From Xiphydria camelus (taxonomy: Eukaryota > Arthropoda > Insecta > Hymenoptera > Xiphydriidae): a stretch of 64,000 nt of DNA. The position numbers and the translations under genes are program-made. This document shows positions 20,763-32,456 of this stretch, one piece after another. The stretch is from positions 21,569,309 through 21,633,308 of the forward strand of contig OY783193.1 of the NCBI GenBank assembly GCA_963678675.1. Direction: 5' to 3'. Under the pieces are notes generated by a model. The model was not told the origin of the DNA, did not search any database, and was given only the letters and a program-made list of their open reading frames with translations. Position 1 is the first letter of the stretch. Each line of letters opens with the position of its first letter.

Positions 20763-21736
20763 TAACAATTATGTTAGAACTTAGATTGAAGACTTCAGTG
20801 GCCATGAGCCTGAAGAGATTTTGCAATTAGATACAGCGGAAGCGTGTGATGATGAAAACAATATTTTGGTAGAACTACTTGAGGAACCTGAAGAAGACGA
20901 GGACGAAGAAGAGGAAACATAAAGCACGCTGGCAATTGCGAAAGACGTGAATCGGTTACTGTTCAGAAACCATGTCTAAAAAAACGCGCCTTGCATTCTA
21001 CTTCAAAAGTGGTGCGGAAAAGGTTGCATTTTTTGTTATTAATTATTTATTATATTCTTTTTTATAAATGACCAAACTTTTAACTGAAATAATAATAGGA
21101 ATTCAATTTTTTAGTATAACTACTAAGAAAAGTGCATTTATAGTTATAGCTAAGCAGTATACTGCCCAACTATGGAGAAAGGCAGTAATTGCTAACCGAC
21201 AAATTTGTGGAAAATCAACTTTAACTTCGATGCCTTTTACCGAAGGGTTTCCAAGACAGATTACTAATAAAACCTACCTTTAACACTACGAAAGGGTACA
21301 AAATTTGGGTACAAAATAATTCTAGATATTCAATGGTACCAAGAAACGCACTTCGATTTGTTTTGCTAGTTACTGCCTTTCTCAATAGTTGGGCAGTATA
21401 TACAGTATTACCTATTCAAAAATGCGCGCTCCCGCTTCTTCACGCTATATCTCGAAAACGGTTGATCGTACAAAAAAATGTATACAATCAAACTTGTAGA
21501 GAATGCTGTTTTACGTAAATTTTGTTAAAACTTCTTAAGACGTCAGACTAACCGGAAGCGAGATTTTCGCAAAAAACTGATTTTCATGACCTTTGACCTT
21601 TGATATCTCGAGACGCACAAGAGTGAGCATATGAGACTTTTTGGTGCTTCATTAGAATATGAAAACGAAGATGTCTGCAAAAATCCAGCTTGCTTTCTGT
21701 CATTCCGCAGAGGAGAAGTCTTATTTCCCTGGACTA

Positions 21737-22033
21737 GTAGGGATGTTCCGATCCATCGTATCGATCCGGCACGCAAAACAGTATATCGATTCAGTTCAAT
21801 ATTGTATTGAAAAAGATCGATACGGAATATTTTAATCTGTAATTTTTTAATTGACTATTAATTTATGTAGTACAGTATTATAATGCATTATAATTAAGCA
21901 CTAAATAATTATCCATTGATAGTTAAATGAATTTCTGATTATGTAAAACTGAAGTTGTTAAGTCGAAATTGCCCCGTGCATGTTTTTCATGATTAAATCA
22001 TCAATAATGATTTCGGGGAACTTGTAATTTAAT
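21737..22033. other. AT-rich spacer, no gene seen
   Basis: Contains several atcgat(c/a) phrases (cgatccatcgtatcgatccg), otherwise featureless. Confidence 0.35.
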
Positions 22034-22254
22034 TGGATACTAATATTTAATGCAATATTTACGAAAAAAAAAGTATCAGCTGCTCGTATGTTGGTGGAAA
22101 AATTGTCAGCCGCGATGCATTAAAGGTCGTGCGTGCCAGCTAACAACGCGTCTACGCCCAGAATCTTTTGTGACCCCAGCTGACAACTTTTCCACCGACA
22201 TACGAGCAGCTGACACTTTTTTTCGTGATTCATATATAAAATATTAGTATCCAC
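22034..22254. repeat. Small palindrome with AGCTGACA motifs
   Basis: ggatactaatatttaatgca at the left is mirrored by ataaaatattagtatcc at the right; both arms include gtcgg/ttggtggaaaa(g/a)ttgtcag. About 220 bp, no coding sequence, MITE-like. Confidence 0.6.
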
Positions 22255-22589
22255 CCAAATTTCAAGTTGCCCGACATCGTTTTGAAAATTCGCATTTTCG
22301 GACTCATTCGCACCCCTAGCTGACAAGTACCCCACCACCCCCCGGCTAGCTGACAATGTTCAATGTTCATTATTGAACATCATTTTCCGTTCATAAAAGT
22401 TTCGTGCTGCCCGGGACTGATTCCTGCCACGATTTTTTTCATGTGTTTGCAACCCCTTAGCAACTACCCCCACCGTCACCTAGCCAGCTGACACCTCAAA
22501 CGTATCTGCACAATGTGGGTACAATCGAATAAAAATATAAAGAAACTGCCCGAAATCGTTGCGATTTTTGTACACGGGCTCCAGGACTA
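22255..22589. other. Spacer with scattered AGCTGACA words
   Basis: agctgaca occurs near 22317, 22349 and 22484, continuing the motif of the preceding palindrome. No gene. Confidence 0.4.
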
Positions 22590-23682
22590 TTACAACGGAG
22601 ACGAAGAACAGATGAAATAGAAGTGAGGTACATGTACACTTCAGGTTTGACAGGTCGGTGTGTAAATTGGAACTTGTAATAATACGAAAGAAGAAATATA
22701 TCGATAGAGAAAAAATAATGATAAAGTAATTACTTCATTGTTGTGATCCAATTACATTGCATCTCCTATTTTTCTCCCACGGCTTTGATTGTGACAGAGA
22801 AGAAAAGCCGTCGATTCGTCTCGTGCTCGCATGACGCTGAAACAAAAAATAGAATTATCACAAAGATAATTGTCCTTCCATCGAAAGTGAGGTTAAAGCT
22901 GTCAGATGGCAATTAAACTTATCTGATGGTAATTCTTCTGAGATACTGTCGTCTCCTTTCCTGCTCTTTATGCACAGGCAACCAGAGAAACACAGCACTG
23001 CATCCGTTCACTATCTCGATTATCGAAAAAAAAAAAAAAACGATTATTAAACTATACGGAGCGTCTGTCACATTCACCACTATTGAGATTCATAACTCCG
23101 ATTACACTGAATTTTTACATTTTATTAACAAGCGCGTCCGAGGATCGAAATAAACGCGAGGTTAATCGTTTCGCGAATGGAAATATTTTATTAATTTTGA
23201 AAAACAACTAAACATTCAAGGAATATATTCTCTCACACACTCTCACATACATTTGATGGCGTATGCGTGTGGCCGCATCTGTGTACACATTTCCGACCAT
23301 GGCCGAATATCGCCGAAGACAGGCGGAATTTTTGTGAGATTTTGACATATATATATCGCCCGAGAAATCGGATTCTCGACTTTTAGGCGCAAGGGGCGTG
23401 GCTTCGCGTTGCTAAGGAAAAATCTCTGTTAATATGTAACTTACAACATTTACTCTGGTCTCTATCGATAGAGAAAAGTCGATTTATATGGCGTAACTAA
23501 GCATAGTTTTGGTTATAACCGTATATTTATTGAGAAAATTCGATGTAAAAATTGAGGGGTGCAGGGGGCAGACATTTGTGGTGTAAAGAGACACGGGTGC
23601 TCGCGACATCAGCGCTGTCGTGTCTGAGCGCGGAACTACTTGAACGAACATGCCGCGAGACACTGCCGTGTCTCTTGATTAT
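22590..23682 (+). repeat. 1.1-kb direct repeat family E, copy 2
   Basis: Aligned with 17160-18257 end to end, from acggagacgaag to gacac(t)gccgtgtctcttga. Ends exactly where the gypsy coding remnant begins, so the copy either inserted into or recombined with that element. Confidence 0.8.
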
Positions 23683-23683
23683 T

Positions 23684-24315
23684 CGTATACCTTCAGGACA
23701 TCGTCATGTATGCAAGTACACTGGAAGAACATGAACGAAAATTCCTGAAATTAATGGACAGGTTGCGAATAGCAAATCTCAAACTTCAACCCGATAAATG
23801 TGAGTTTCTAAGGAAAGAAGTAGCATAACTGGGGTATATTATATCGCAAGAAGGGGTAAGGCCCAATCCAGGAAAATTAAACGCGGTAGAAAATTTCCCA
23901 CAGCCATGAAACGTGAAGAATATCCGACAGTTATTATCGGCGATTCATCAAGGGATTCTTGAAGATCGCATGACCCCTTTCAAATTTATTAAAGGATCAG
24001 GTCCCATTTGTCCGGGGAAATGGGGAGCAAGAAGCATTTAATAAATTAAAATATGAATTGTACAAAGCACCTATCCTGCAATATCCCAATTTCTCCAAAC
24101 AACTCATCCTAACCACTGACGCATCCGGTTATGCCATCGGTGGAATTCTGTCACAAGGAAAAATTGGAAAGGAGCTACCAATTTCCTACACCTCAAGGAT
24201 ACTCTCGGATGCTGAGTTTAAATATGACATGTACGAGAAGGAAGCATTAGCCATCATCGACTGCGTTAACATTTCCGAACGTACTTATATGAGAGGAAAT
24301 TCACCCTAGTCACAT
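23684..24315 (+). pseudogene. Ty3/gypsy retrotransposon pol: end of RT and start of RNase H
   Basis: The plus strand reads VYLQDIVMYA, where the reverse transcriptase active site normally reads Y(L/V)DD, then LEEHERKF, KCEFL, a TAA in place of a Tyr codon near 23824, GYIISQEGVRPNP and KNIRQLL. From 24058 the RNase H tether follows: ILQYPNFSKQLILTTDASGY, GGILSQG, YTSRILSDAEFKYDMYEKEA. A 1-bp frameshift near 24270 precedes FRTY and FTLVT. Homology then stops at the boundary of an inserted element and resumes at 27150. Gag, protease and most of RT are missing on the left, cut off by family E. A defective remnant. Confidence 0.85.
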
Positions 24316-24335
24316 AGAGCGAAGGTTCGTGTATA

Positions 24336-27130
24336 CCCCCCTCCCCCCGTGGGAATTTCTGACTCACATATTTTTTTGTTGGTATTGCCATGTAGTTTAA
24401 GGTTTTAGTTGTTTGCCTCTTGTCAATGACAGTATATCCCGGAAAAACGTGGAAAACCACAGTGTTCCATTTCACTGAGCGACGGAATTCGGAAGGTCGA
24501 TTCATATCCCTTAATAGCGTCTGTAGATCACAAGTTCCAAGTTCTAGAAATTCTATTGACATCACAATAGACCAGACAATCAATCGATATGCCAAATGCA
24601 CCGGCGGCATAGTGGGTTACAGCAGACATTTCTGGGCATATGCACGATGGTGTATTACAAGGCATGAACGTGCTAAATATGTAGAATTGGCATTTGAAAA
24701 AGCAAGTATGTTACATACATCAGATTCCTCTCACCGAGACATGCAAATAGAAGAAATGAAACGAAGTGAGCAAAGTGTCTTGAAAGTAATTGAAGCTATT
24801 GAGTAATATATCAATCCATTTGAAGTTTACGACAATGATTCTCTGTTCTGTTTATCATCTGGAAGACCTGCACCTGAATCGGTGGAAGAAGTTTTATGTA
24901 CTCAATGTAGATATTCTGGGGAAAACTGCCTACAACACTTTCCTACAAGACAGATTTATTCTAAAGAATAAAAAATTTCACGAACCACTGAAGAGACAAA
25001 AGGTTAAAACTTTTAAGAGTATTCAAGAGAGGATAATTGTTACGTCCTCTCAAAATAGATTAGTTGAGATAAGAGCAGAAAGAAATATTTTTGGTCGAGC
25101 TTTGCTCCTGTCCCAGGAACATCAAATTAGCCTAGAGATGCTGTTATCCTATCCATTAGGACCAGTACCATGGGCATTAGCAACTGCTGATGGGTGTCCT
25201 ACAAAAGCAAACAAGGCCAAACTACTCCATGTTTTGGAGATACAAGGTGCGGTAAATGAACCTCCTAAGGTTGAAGAATGCATTTATATGATTGATGGCA
25301 TGGCTTACTTTCAAGCTCTCAGTAACATTCCAGAAACCTTTGGTGAGCTCGCCCAGATAGTCTTAAGCGGCTTTCGAAAATGCAAGAGGATAGATTTCGT
25401 GACGGATACTTACTCAGATGTATCTATTAAAAATATTGAGGGACTAAGAAGGGGCCGTGGAGATACCTAAGACCAACATTCCTCGGGATTGGAAAAAACT
25501 CCTCAGTAATGGCAAAAACAAGGAACAACTTGTCAACCTTCTACATAATGAATGGAAACAAGACATATATGCCCACTATTTTCATGATAGAACCCTTTTC
25601 TCATCACATAATGATCAGTGCACGTTGTTTACTAGCGAAGACGGTTCAACTGTGAATTATACGATACAAGAAGAGCTATGCTCTTCACAAGAGGAGGCGG
25701 ATACTAAAATTACATTACATTGCTTTTATGCTTCTCAATCCTGTCAAGGCAATTTGCCTATCAGAATTAGATCACCAGACACAGATGTTTTTGTGTTGTT
25801 GTTAAGTTATGCCAACGAAATTGAAAACGTGTTACTGTTTGATACAGGAACTGGAAACAAACGAAGGGTCATTAATGTCACCATCATTTCTCGGGATTTA
25901 GGTGTAGCAAAGAGCCGTGCTATGTTGAATATGCATGCATTATCCGGATGCGACACTACCAGTTCTTTTGTTCCTCATGGAAAGTTGTCAGCAAAATCTA
26001 AATTGGAAGTTTTCGAAATTCGTGCCTATCCTTGGATCATTAGGATCATCACTTACAATTACAGACATGTTACAGACAGGCCTAGAAGAATTCGTCTGTT
26101 GCTTGTACAGTGATAAGGGATACACAGATATAAATAAGCTACGGTACGATTTGTTCGCACAAAAATACTCTCCCACAATGATATTTCCATTGCCAAATAC
26201 ACAAGGTGTCGAATTGAGTCTACTACCTCCTTGTAAAGCTTCACTTGGAAAGCACATCAGTCGTGCAAACTACCAGTGCTATATACGGAACAATGCATAC
26301 GTCGCTAAATCCAACTCCAGTGCGACATGGCTGGAAGTTGGAGAATGGACAACTGAAGTTTGATTGGATTAAAGGGGATCCGTTGCCGCACGAATTAACC
26401 GACGTTATGGAAAGCTTTCATCCAGATGAGTTTGAAGATAGAAATGATCCAGAAGTAGTTAACTTAGCCGATATAGTACATGAGGATGAAAAAGAAGACT
26501 GCTGATTATAGATGCTGTTATAAAATGAAATGCTCTTATTTGATTTTGAGGTTGAAAGTGAATTTTCATTATTATAACTAGAATGTTTTCGTTTATATTC
26601 ACATAATGAGAATTTTGTGTAAAGGTTCATATTTACAATAAAAAATGGAAGAATATGTAACTAAAAACTCAGGGAAGAATTCTTGCACAAAATATTATTT
26701 ATATTAGGTTGTAACATAAATTTGGAATAATTCTTGTTTTTTCAGGTGTGTAAAGCAAATTCAGTGACGTGTCATACCTCATTTGAAAGCTCGTTTTCTT
26801 GTGGTTATTTTAAGGTATAAACTGTTTTGCTGTGGTTCGTGGTTAAAAAGTTACGCCGTTTAGAACAATGTCGACTCAACGTCAAAAACGTTATTCCAAA
26901 TTTTTGTTACAACCTAATACATACCTTCTTCAACGAAAAATTTAAATGAAATGGGAATGAATTGGAAAGGAATCATTTTCTCCGTGTTTTCGTGGTTTTT
27001 CATGTTTTTTCGGGATATGTTGTAATTGACAAGAGGCAAACAACTAAAACCTTAAACCAGATGGCAATACCAACAAAAAAATATGTGAGACAGAAATTCC
27101 CACGGGGGGCGGGGGGGGGGGGGGGGAGGG
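24336..27130. mobile_element. DNA transposon inserted in the gypsy RNase H domain
   Basis: Inverted ends of about 120 bp: cccccctccccccgtgggaa at 24335-24354 and the complement ending near 27130 in a long G-run; both continue through caaacaactaaaacctt and tgacaagaggc. It lies between the FTLVT and DNKALSW blocks of the gypsy RNase H. About 20 bp on each side fit neither element, so the target duplication is unclear. It carries the longest copy of the nuclease-like gene. Confidence 0.75.
24466..26510 (+). pseudogene. Nuclease-like transposon protein (SPDTD/GCDTTS family), near full C-terminal two-thirds
   Basis: About 680 codons in four overlapping frames. Order: IDQTINRYAKCTGGIVGYSR with RWCITRHERAKYVELAF (24540-24700), PLGPVPWALATADGCPTKAN (25160-25215), YMIDGMAYFQAL (25288), VTDTYSDVSIKN (25400), DWKKLLSNGKNKEQLVNLL (25480), EEADTK (25691), SPDTDVFVLLLSY (25772), MHALSGCDTTSSF (25931), then LEEFVCCLYSDKGY, LLPPCKASL, RANYQCYI and HGWKLENGQLKFDW (26060-26370). 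Frame changes fall near 24800, 25460, 26000 and 26270. The protein type is widespread as an unnamed gene in animal genomes. Acidic residues at D25294, E25691, E25694, D25778, D25784 and D25952 follow the FEN1/XPG order and roughly its spacing; a metal-dependent nuclease is inferred, not shown. Here the C-terminal Cys module is replaced by an acidic end. Confidence 0.7.
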
Positions 27131-27137
27131 TTTCATA

Positions 27138-28190
27138 TTGGTAGCTCATGGTCTAACAGATAATAAGGCCCTGTCATGGATAAAAACGGCGAAAGACGGC
27201 AATATTAGAGTCCTGCGATGGGCGCTAAAATTGGCTGCATATGATTTTGATATCATACACAAATCCGATAGATGTAATGCCAACGCCGACGCCCTGTCCA
27301 GGAATCCCGTAAACCATGTTACGCATAATGAAGCATCAGCTTTTCCCGTACAAACAAGAGCCCAAAAGAGGCGTAAGGAAACACAGGAGCCGAAAGGAAG
27401 TTTAAGCATAGAAGAAATCGCCAGATTATTGGAAGAAGACACTTGCAACGAGGATTCGAGCGATGTCAAGGGACTTCAAGATCATGCAACTGGAAAAACG
27501 AGTTGAATTTGCGCCTATAAGCTCTGGAAACGATGATATCTCAACAGTTCAGGCAGAGCAGCCCACGAAAGATAGCATGAGCCCCAACTACGAGGAAGGA
27601 ACTAATATTGCCCAACACATGGGAAACAAAAATGGCATAACACCGGTGGAAAATAACGACTCTGTACCGGATTCTCGCGAAGAAATTGAGGAAATACCAC
27701 GGATAATAGAAACTAAAGCACAAGTTCATGCCGAGGATCCAGAAATTCAGAACAAAATTCAGACTCGTAGTAGGACGAAAAACCAGGGCGCACAAGCGAC
27801 CAAACAAGCGAATTATCGGATGAAGAAGACAAACCCCTCCTCGAGGGGATAAGATTTCTATAAAGGAGCTATGATAACCAAGGAGGGAGAAGGAATTTTA
27901 ATGAAACCCGCGACTTATTCTTTTTACAGAAAAATAATTTAGCATATTTCGTCACCACATCTGGAGAACCCTACGATGCCGGAAGTAGGAAACTAGCAAA
28001 CGCAACCTTTAGCCCATGCTAGGGACCTTGTAGTAGGTAAGGTTAAGGAAGTAAAGCGCAGGGACAAAACGCATTTCCTGCTCCCCATAAGGGACGATGA
28101 GGAGGAAAGTCTGACAAATGTAACGAGAAACGTTACGGAAGTACTCTAGAGTCTTAGAAAAATGATGGAAAAATCAGGGTTAAAATCCGT
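27138..28190 (+). pseudogene. Ty3/gypsy pol: end of RNase H and connecting region
   Basis: Resumes the gypsy frame with LTDNKALSWIKTA, RVLRWALKLAAYDF and NANADALSRNPV, the standard end of RNase H. The frame continues about 120 codons into a charged linker, shifts near 27470, and goes on to RTKNQGAQ near 27790. From 27860 the reading is broken by several stops. Together with 23684-24315 this shows one RNase H split by the 24336-27130 insertion. Confidence 0.8.
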
Positions 28191-28299
28191 TAGTACTTGC
28201 CACAGCCAAACAGTGGAAACCTTCCTTGGCGTATGGTGGACGAAGAATTTAAACGAATTTTCAAAGGAACTCCATTCAGAATTATAATTTGTTTAAATA

Positions 28300-28600
28300 T
28301 AATCAAGTATCCACCAAACGAAAGACGCTCTGAAATGCACGAATCTCCAACAGGGGGGCATAAGGGCGTAAGGAAGACCTATAATAGAATACGCCAACAC
28401 TATTATTGGGAAAATTTAAAGGAAGATGTACAAAGTTTCGTCAAGAAATGCCTGTCATGCAAATTAGAAAAGCTGGTTCGAAAAAAACCCAAATAACCAA
28501 TGGTAATAACGAACACTCCTGATGCCACTTTTGATTAAATGGCAATGGACATCGTTGGTCCCAGTCACTATAGGAAATAATTCCGCAATATCTGTCATTA
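28300..28600 (+). pseudogene. Ty3/gypsy integrase: HHCC domain and start of the core
   Basis: MHESPTGGHKGVRKTYNRIR, HYYWENLKEDVQSFVKKC and LSCKLEK give the H-H-C-C zinc-binding module of retroviral-type integrase. After 28500 a second frame shows VITNTPDATFD and MAMDIVGPS, the beginning of the catalytic core, before the reading decays. The order RT, RNase H, integrase places this in the Ty3/gypsy group. No catalytic DDE core survives. Confidence 0.8.
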
Positions 28601-29451
28601 TACAGAGACCGTGTACACAAAAATTGAGCGAACATGTTGTATCCGATGCATTTTCCTTTTCTTGTATTTATAAATATAGGGATGGGTGTATGAGAAGAAA
28701 AACAGCCCGCCAAATGAGACCCACGCGAAGAGGAATTTTACGGGCTCTTTTTGACGGAGCAAATCCAAAGGAGCATCCCCCGATGGATATCCCCATCTGC
28801 AAAACACCCTATGCCTCACTACCAGAAGGAGAAAAACTCTCTGGATCCTCATAAACAACCTGATCTGCTAACGTTGCTATCACCTAATGCCAGAAACGGA
28901 TAAACAACAATATCAGGAAGAATAAGAGCCACACACTCCAGTTATCACCATTTCGCATGATCAAACTGCAGTTACTGCAACAGACCAGCCCTTCAAGTAC
29001 GCCCAGCCAACCAATACACTAATTGTAAGTGCATTGAAGTATAACTGGAAACAGACATAAAAACATCCAGGGCAAGGGAATACCAGTCGCAACCCGCTGG
29101 TACATACAACAGGGCATTAGTAACAACGGATCACCAAAGATCGAAGCAATGGCAACCGGGAGCAACACGGCACGCATCAGGAATATTCGAAGAAAAATCA
29201 GGCATGAAGAGAAGCAGAGCATAAGGGGGAATGTCCTGGGAACAAACTCCAAGAATAACCGTCAAGGAGACCTGTGATCAGCTTCCAGACGATCAGCACG
29301 AGGAAATACACCCATCAGAACTTTAACTATTGTATTGCGGAAGGAATATTGCATAACGAAAGTGTACTACGAAAAATTAACATTACATTGTGAGTACGAA
29401 CGTTATGGTTTAAAATACTTTCAACCCATAACGTTCGTTTAACAAGCGGGG
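28601..29451. other. Decayed 3' part of the gypsy element
   Basis: No frame matches a known protein. A purine-rich stretch, gcataagggggaatg (29219-29233), could be a polypurine tract, though it is 220 bp before the LTR. This may be the remains of the integrase C-terminus or of an env-type gene; the sequence does not decide. Confidence 0.4.
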
Positions 29452-30225
29452 TGTTACGACCGCGTAAAACGCAGTCGTGCACTACCAAGGAACAATTGAT
29501 AAATAGCAATTTTTCCTTGGTAAATGCCTACATAAAAGTATAAATAACCATTTATAAGAATGCTCTGACCACGCGGATTGAGAAACCGGACTATACGACC
29601 GTGCAATAAATGGGCCAAGCCAACGCTAGCGATTTCAACATAGGCAGTTACCCACATTACCATTTTTGCAAGTTTGCAATTGAGGAGTTTAAAAGCTGGA
29701 TCGGATACACGTTCGTGTGCATATTGCATTGTTTTGATTCTACCTTCACGGTCCATCGTAATTCTGCCGGAGTTCTTGGCCCAATAAATTAACCGTAGTT
29801 TTCTCCTTTTCTGCATTATACGTTGGAAGTGCGATCCATTCCACAATAAATTTAAACCGAGAATTTGTAAATTTAATTTGTTAATAAAGAAAACTCAACC
29901 AATTTATTTATTTGAAAAAGACAATCTAAATCCTTGTGAATCAAATCCGAGAAAGAAGACCAGCCGGCGAACCCACACCGATCTTCCCCACACAGTTTGG
30001 AGCTACAGGTATCGTGAATTAGTTTCCTTTTTTTTCCCTCCACCGAGTACCACCCCGAAAAATAAAAATTCCTTTCATTTTTCCCTCAACGCGAATGGTC
30101 CAATCCCTAGTTTGAATTGAATTTCAAACCAAAAAACGGACCTAGATCGAGGTTAGTCGCCAATCCCATCCGCCCAATTTTCCGTCTCGATATAATAAAA
30201 CAACACTGAGATTGGCGGCGTAACA
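29452..30225 (+). mobile_element. 3' LTR of the Ty3/gypsy element
   Basis: Starts TGTTACGACC and ends GGCGTAACA, so the ends form the inverted repeat TGTTACG/CGTAACA expected of an LTR. A TATA-like gtataaataa lies at 29538 and AATAAA at 29605, with more AT-rich polyadenylation candidates near 29785 and 29850. It sits downstream of integrase in the right orientation. The 5' LTR is not in the window. Length 774 bp. Confidence 0.6.
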
Positions 30226-30742
30226 CCGCTTTACAGAACGTCTTCCAATACATAAGAAAGCACACCCTTTAATTCACCGACTTCGGAGACAGACCAGGTA
30301 GGGCTTTCCGACATTGGTAACGCGGGCCAGCATTGTTTCGGCATTGGCAAACCAGTATCGTCTATCGACATTGAACCCATATTGCCGATTATATCGTTCT
30401 TTTACATGGCCAGTGTTGATAGTTGATATTAGTTTTTCGACGTTAATGAAGTACCACGTCAGTATCAAAATTACGAAATAATTCCAGTACTGGAACATTC
30501 ATATTGAACCAATATCGAGTAAGTATCGAAGTGATCTTGGAATATTCGTACTGAACTTTAAATGGTTAGGGGATATCGGATTAGTAACGGTATGACATGG
30601 GCAAACCGGTATTGCGTTACGGATATCGCATCAGCATCGAATCGATATTATCATAGAACTATTGTATTATGAAGCTAGAACCTGCATCAAATTAATATAG
30701 GAAGAACGTCAACAGTTTTGCTTATACTGATCTTCAACATTA
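30226..30742. other. Degenerate TATCG-rich repeat, no gene
   Basis: Many tatcga/tatcgg words. The stretch tatcgaagtgatct to ggatatcggattagtaac (30515-30590) recurs at 32245-32315, on the far side of the next element, so that element landed inside an older repeat array. Confidence 0.5.
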
Positions 30743-32154
30743 GGGGGGGGGGTCTATAACGCGTGGAAAATATCTCTATTTTTACGATTTTTTTTTAGAG
30801 CTATTGTTGAAGTAGATATATTCTAATGTCTCGCATGTTACAAAGCATCATTCGAACAACATTTTGTAATTTTTTTGTAGAAAAATATTGAGAAATAAGC
30901 CGGTGACGAAGCATTTTCGAGGACTATATTTCAGCGTAGAATTATCTCCAATCAAAAAATCAAAGCAATTTAGTTAAAACAGATGTTTTTCTAGACCCCT
31001 ACGTTTTTCTTTAATTTTTTTTCCATTTTTAAATTTTTGGTGGTTCTTTGAAGTAAAAGTTGCGATTTTTCACGAAAAAATCCGTCATTTTGTTGCTGTA
31101 AACCCCCCTTAATGTAACAAAAAAGAAAAAGAAAAACGTAGGGGTCTGGTATTTTATATGTAGAAAGTGTATACAAAATTTGAAAAGAATAGGTGCAGTA
31201 GTTTTTAAGGGGAGATATACCTTTAGAACGCTCAAAATATAGGAATGTTTAAGGATTTTTTTTATATAAACGAGCCGTTCAATGTTTATGAAAAATTATT
31301 TATTTATTAATCAATGTTTTCTTAACAAAATGCAATTTTTATTTTTTCGAAATATTAAAAAATGGCCGAGCTATTCGACCGGAACGTAGGAAGGCTGCGC
31401 CGGGAGTTGTGAATTGGTGTACACTCGCACAGTTTTTCTATTAATCTGAAACAAACAAGAAAATTTTATATTATTAAAAACATCTATAGAATGTCGGTGA
31501 ACCAAAAGTTTTTAAAAAATCAATGGAAATAATCGGTTTTTTAAAGTCATAATTAGCAAAAAAAAAGCGTGAAAAATTGAAGTTGCTCGTTGGAAGAGCC
31601 ATATACGTTGAAATAATTTTTTTAAACTTTTTTTTGGTTCACCGACATTCTATAGATGTTTTTAATAATACAAAATTTTCTTGTTTGTTTCAGATTAATA
31701 GAAAAACTGTGAGTGTACACCAATTCACAACTCCCGGCGCAGCCTTCCTACGTTCCGGTCGAATAGCTCGGCCATTTTTTAATATTTCGAAAAAATAAAA
31801 ATTGCATTTTGTTAAGAAAATATTGATTAATAAATGAATAATTTTTCATAAACATTGAACTACTCGTTTATATAAAAAAAATCCTTAAACATTCCTATAT
31901 TTTGAGCGCGTTCTAAAGGTATGTATATCCCCCCTTAAATGACGATATCCACGGACTTTTAAGACTTGGTTTCGAGGAACAAGCGTTTAAAGCGCCGAGT
32001 TCTTGCCGCTATGCAGTATTAGAGAAGCGTAGACTTAAAGGTCTATGACTGAGAGTTTTGCTCCGATTGACTTGAAATTTTGACACAACATTCTTTAAAT
32101 GTTTCACTATGAGAAGAGGCAATAAAAAAATTGATTTTTAGACCCTACCTCCCC
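30743..32154. mobile_element. TTA-flanked element with G-run/C-run ends
   Basis: Ends GGGGGGGGGGTCTA and TAGACCCTACCTCCCC lie between TTA (30740-30742) and TTA (32155-32157). TTA or TAA duplication with G-rich termini is typical of PIF/Harbinger transposons, but no transposase is present to confirm it. A palindrome occupies its middle. A stray right end of the same family is at 20302-20425. Confidence 0.65.
31204..31939. repeat. Palindrome inside the TTA-flanked element
   Basis: Arms of about 355 bp (tttaaggggagatatacc outermost, caatttttattttttcgaaa inside) meet near 31570. The arms carry gttgtgaattggtgtacact and its complement. No coding sequence survives in both arms. Confidence 0.75.
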
Positions 32155-32456
32155 TTAACACAGCATTGCATTAGTATTATATTCGCATTATATTTATGAA
32201 GGCATTACAGTATTGAAATATCGACATTCAATCAATATCGAATCACTATCGAAGTGATCCAGGAATATCTGTACCGAACTTTAAATATTTGAAGGATATC
32301 GGGTTAGTAACAATATGATACTTGAAAAAAAGCTCTAACGAGCAATATGCTAGTGCTAAAGTTATTCACCAGTAGGATATTATGTACTGACATCGAAATA
32401 ATACTATTTGTTATTGACTCCTACGCGCTTATACAGAGAGAGGGTGACATTTTGAA
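32155..32456. other. Degenerate TATCG-rich repeat, no gene
   Basis: Continuation of the array at 30226-30742. Confidence 0.45.

Larger units (their letters stand above)
19317..21736. mobile_element. TAGTCCAGG-ended element, 2.4 kb, copy 1
   Basis: The ends TAGTCCAGGGAAATAAGG and its complement begin arms of about 660 bp on the left and 830 bp on the right, the same as in the 1275-bp copy at 46786-48060. This copy keeps a longer interior with a minus-strand gene relic (19985-20762) and a nested repeat end (20302-20425). The flanks (TGTT on the left, GTAG on the right) do not form a duplication, so one side may be rearranged. Confidence 0.75.
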
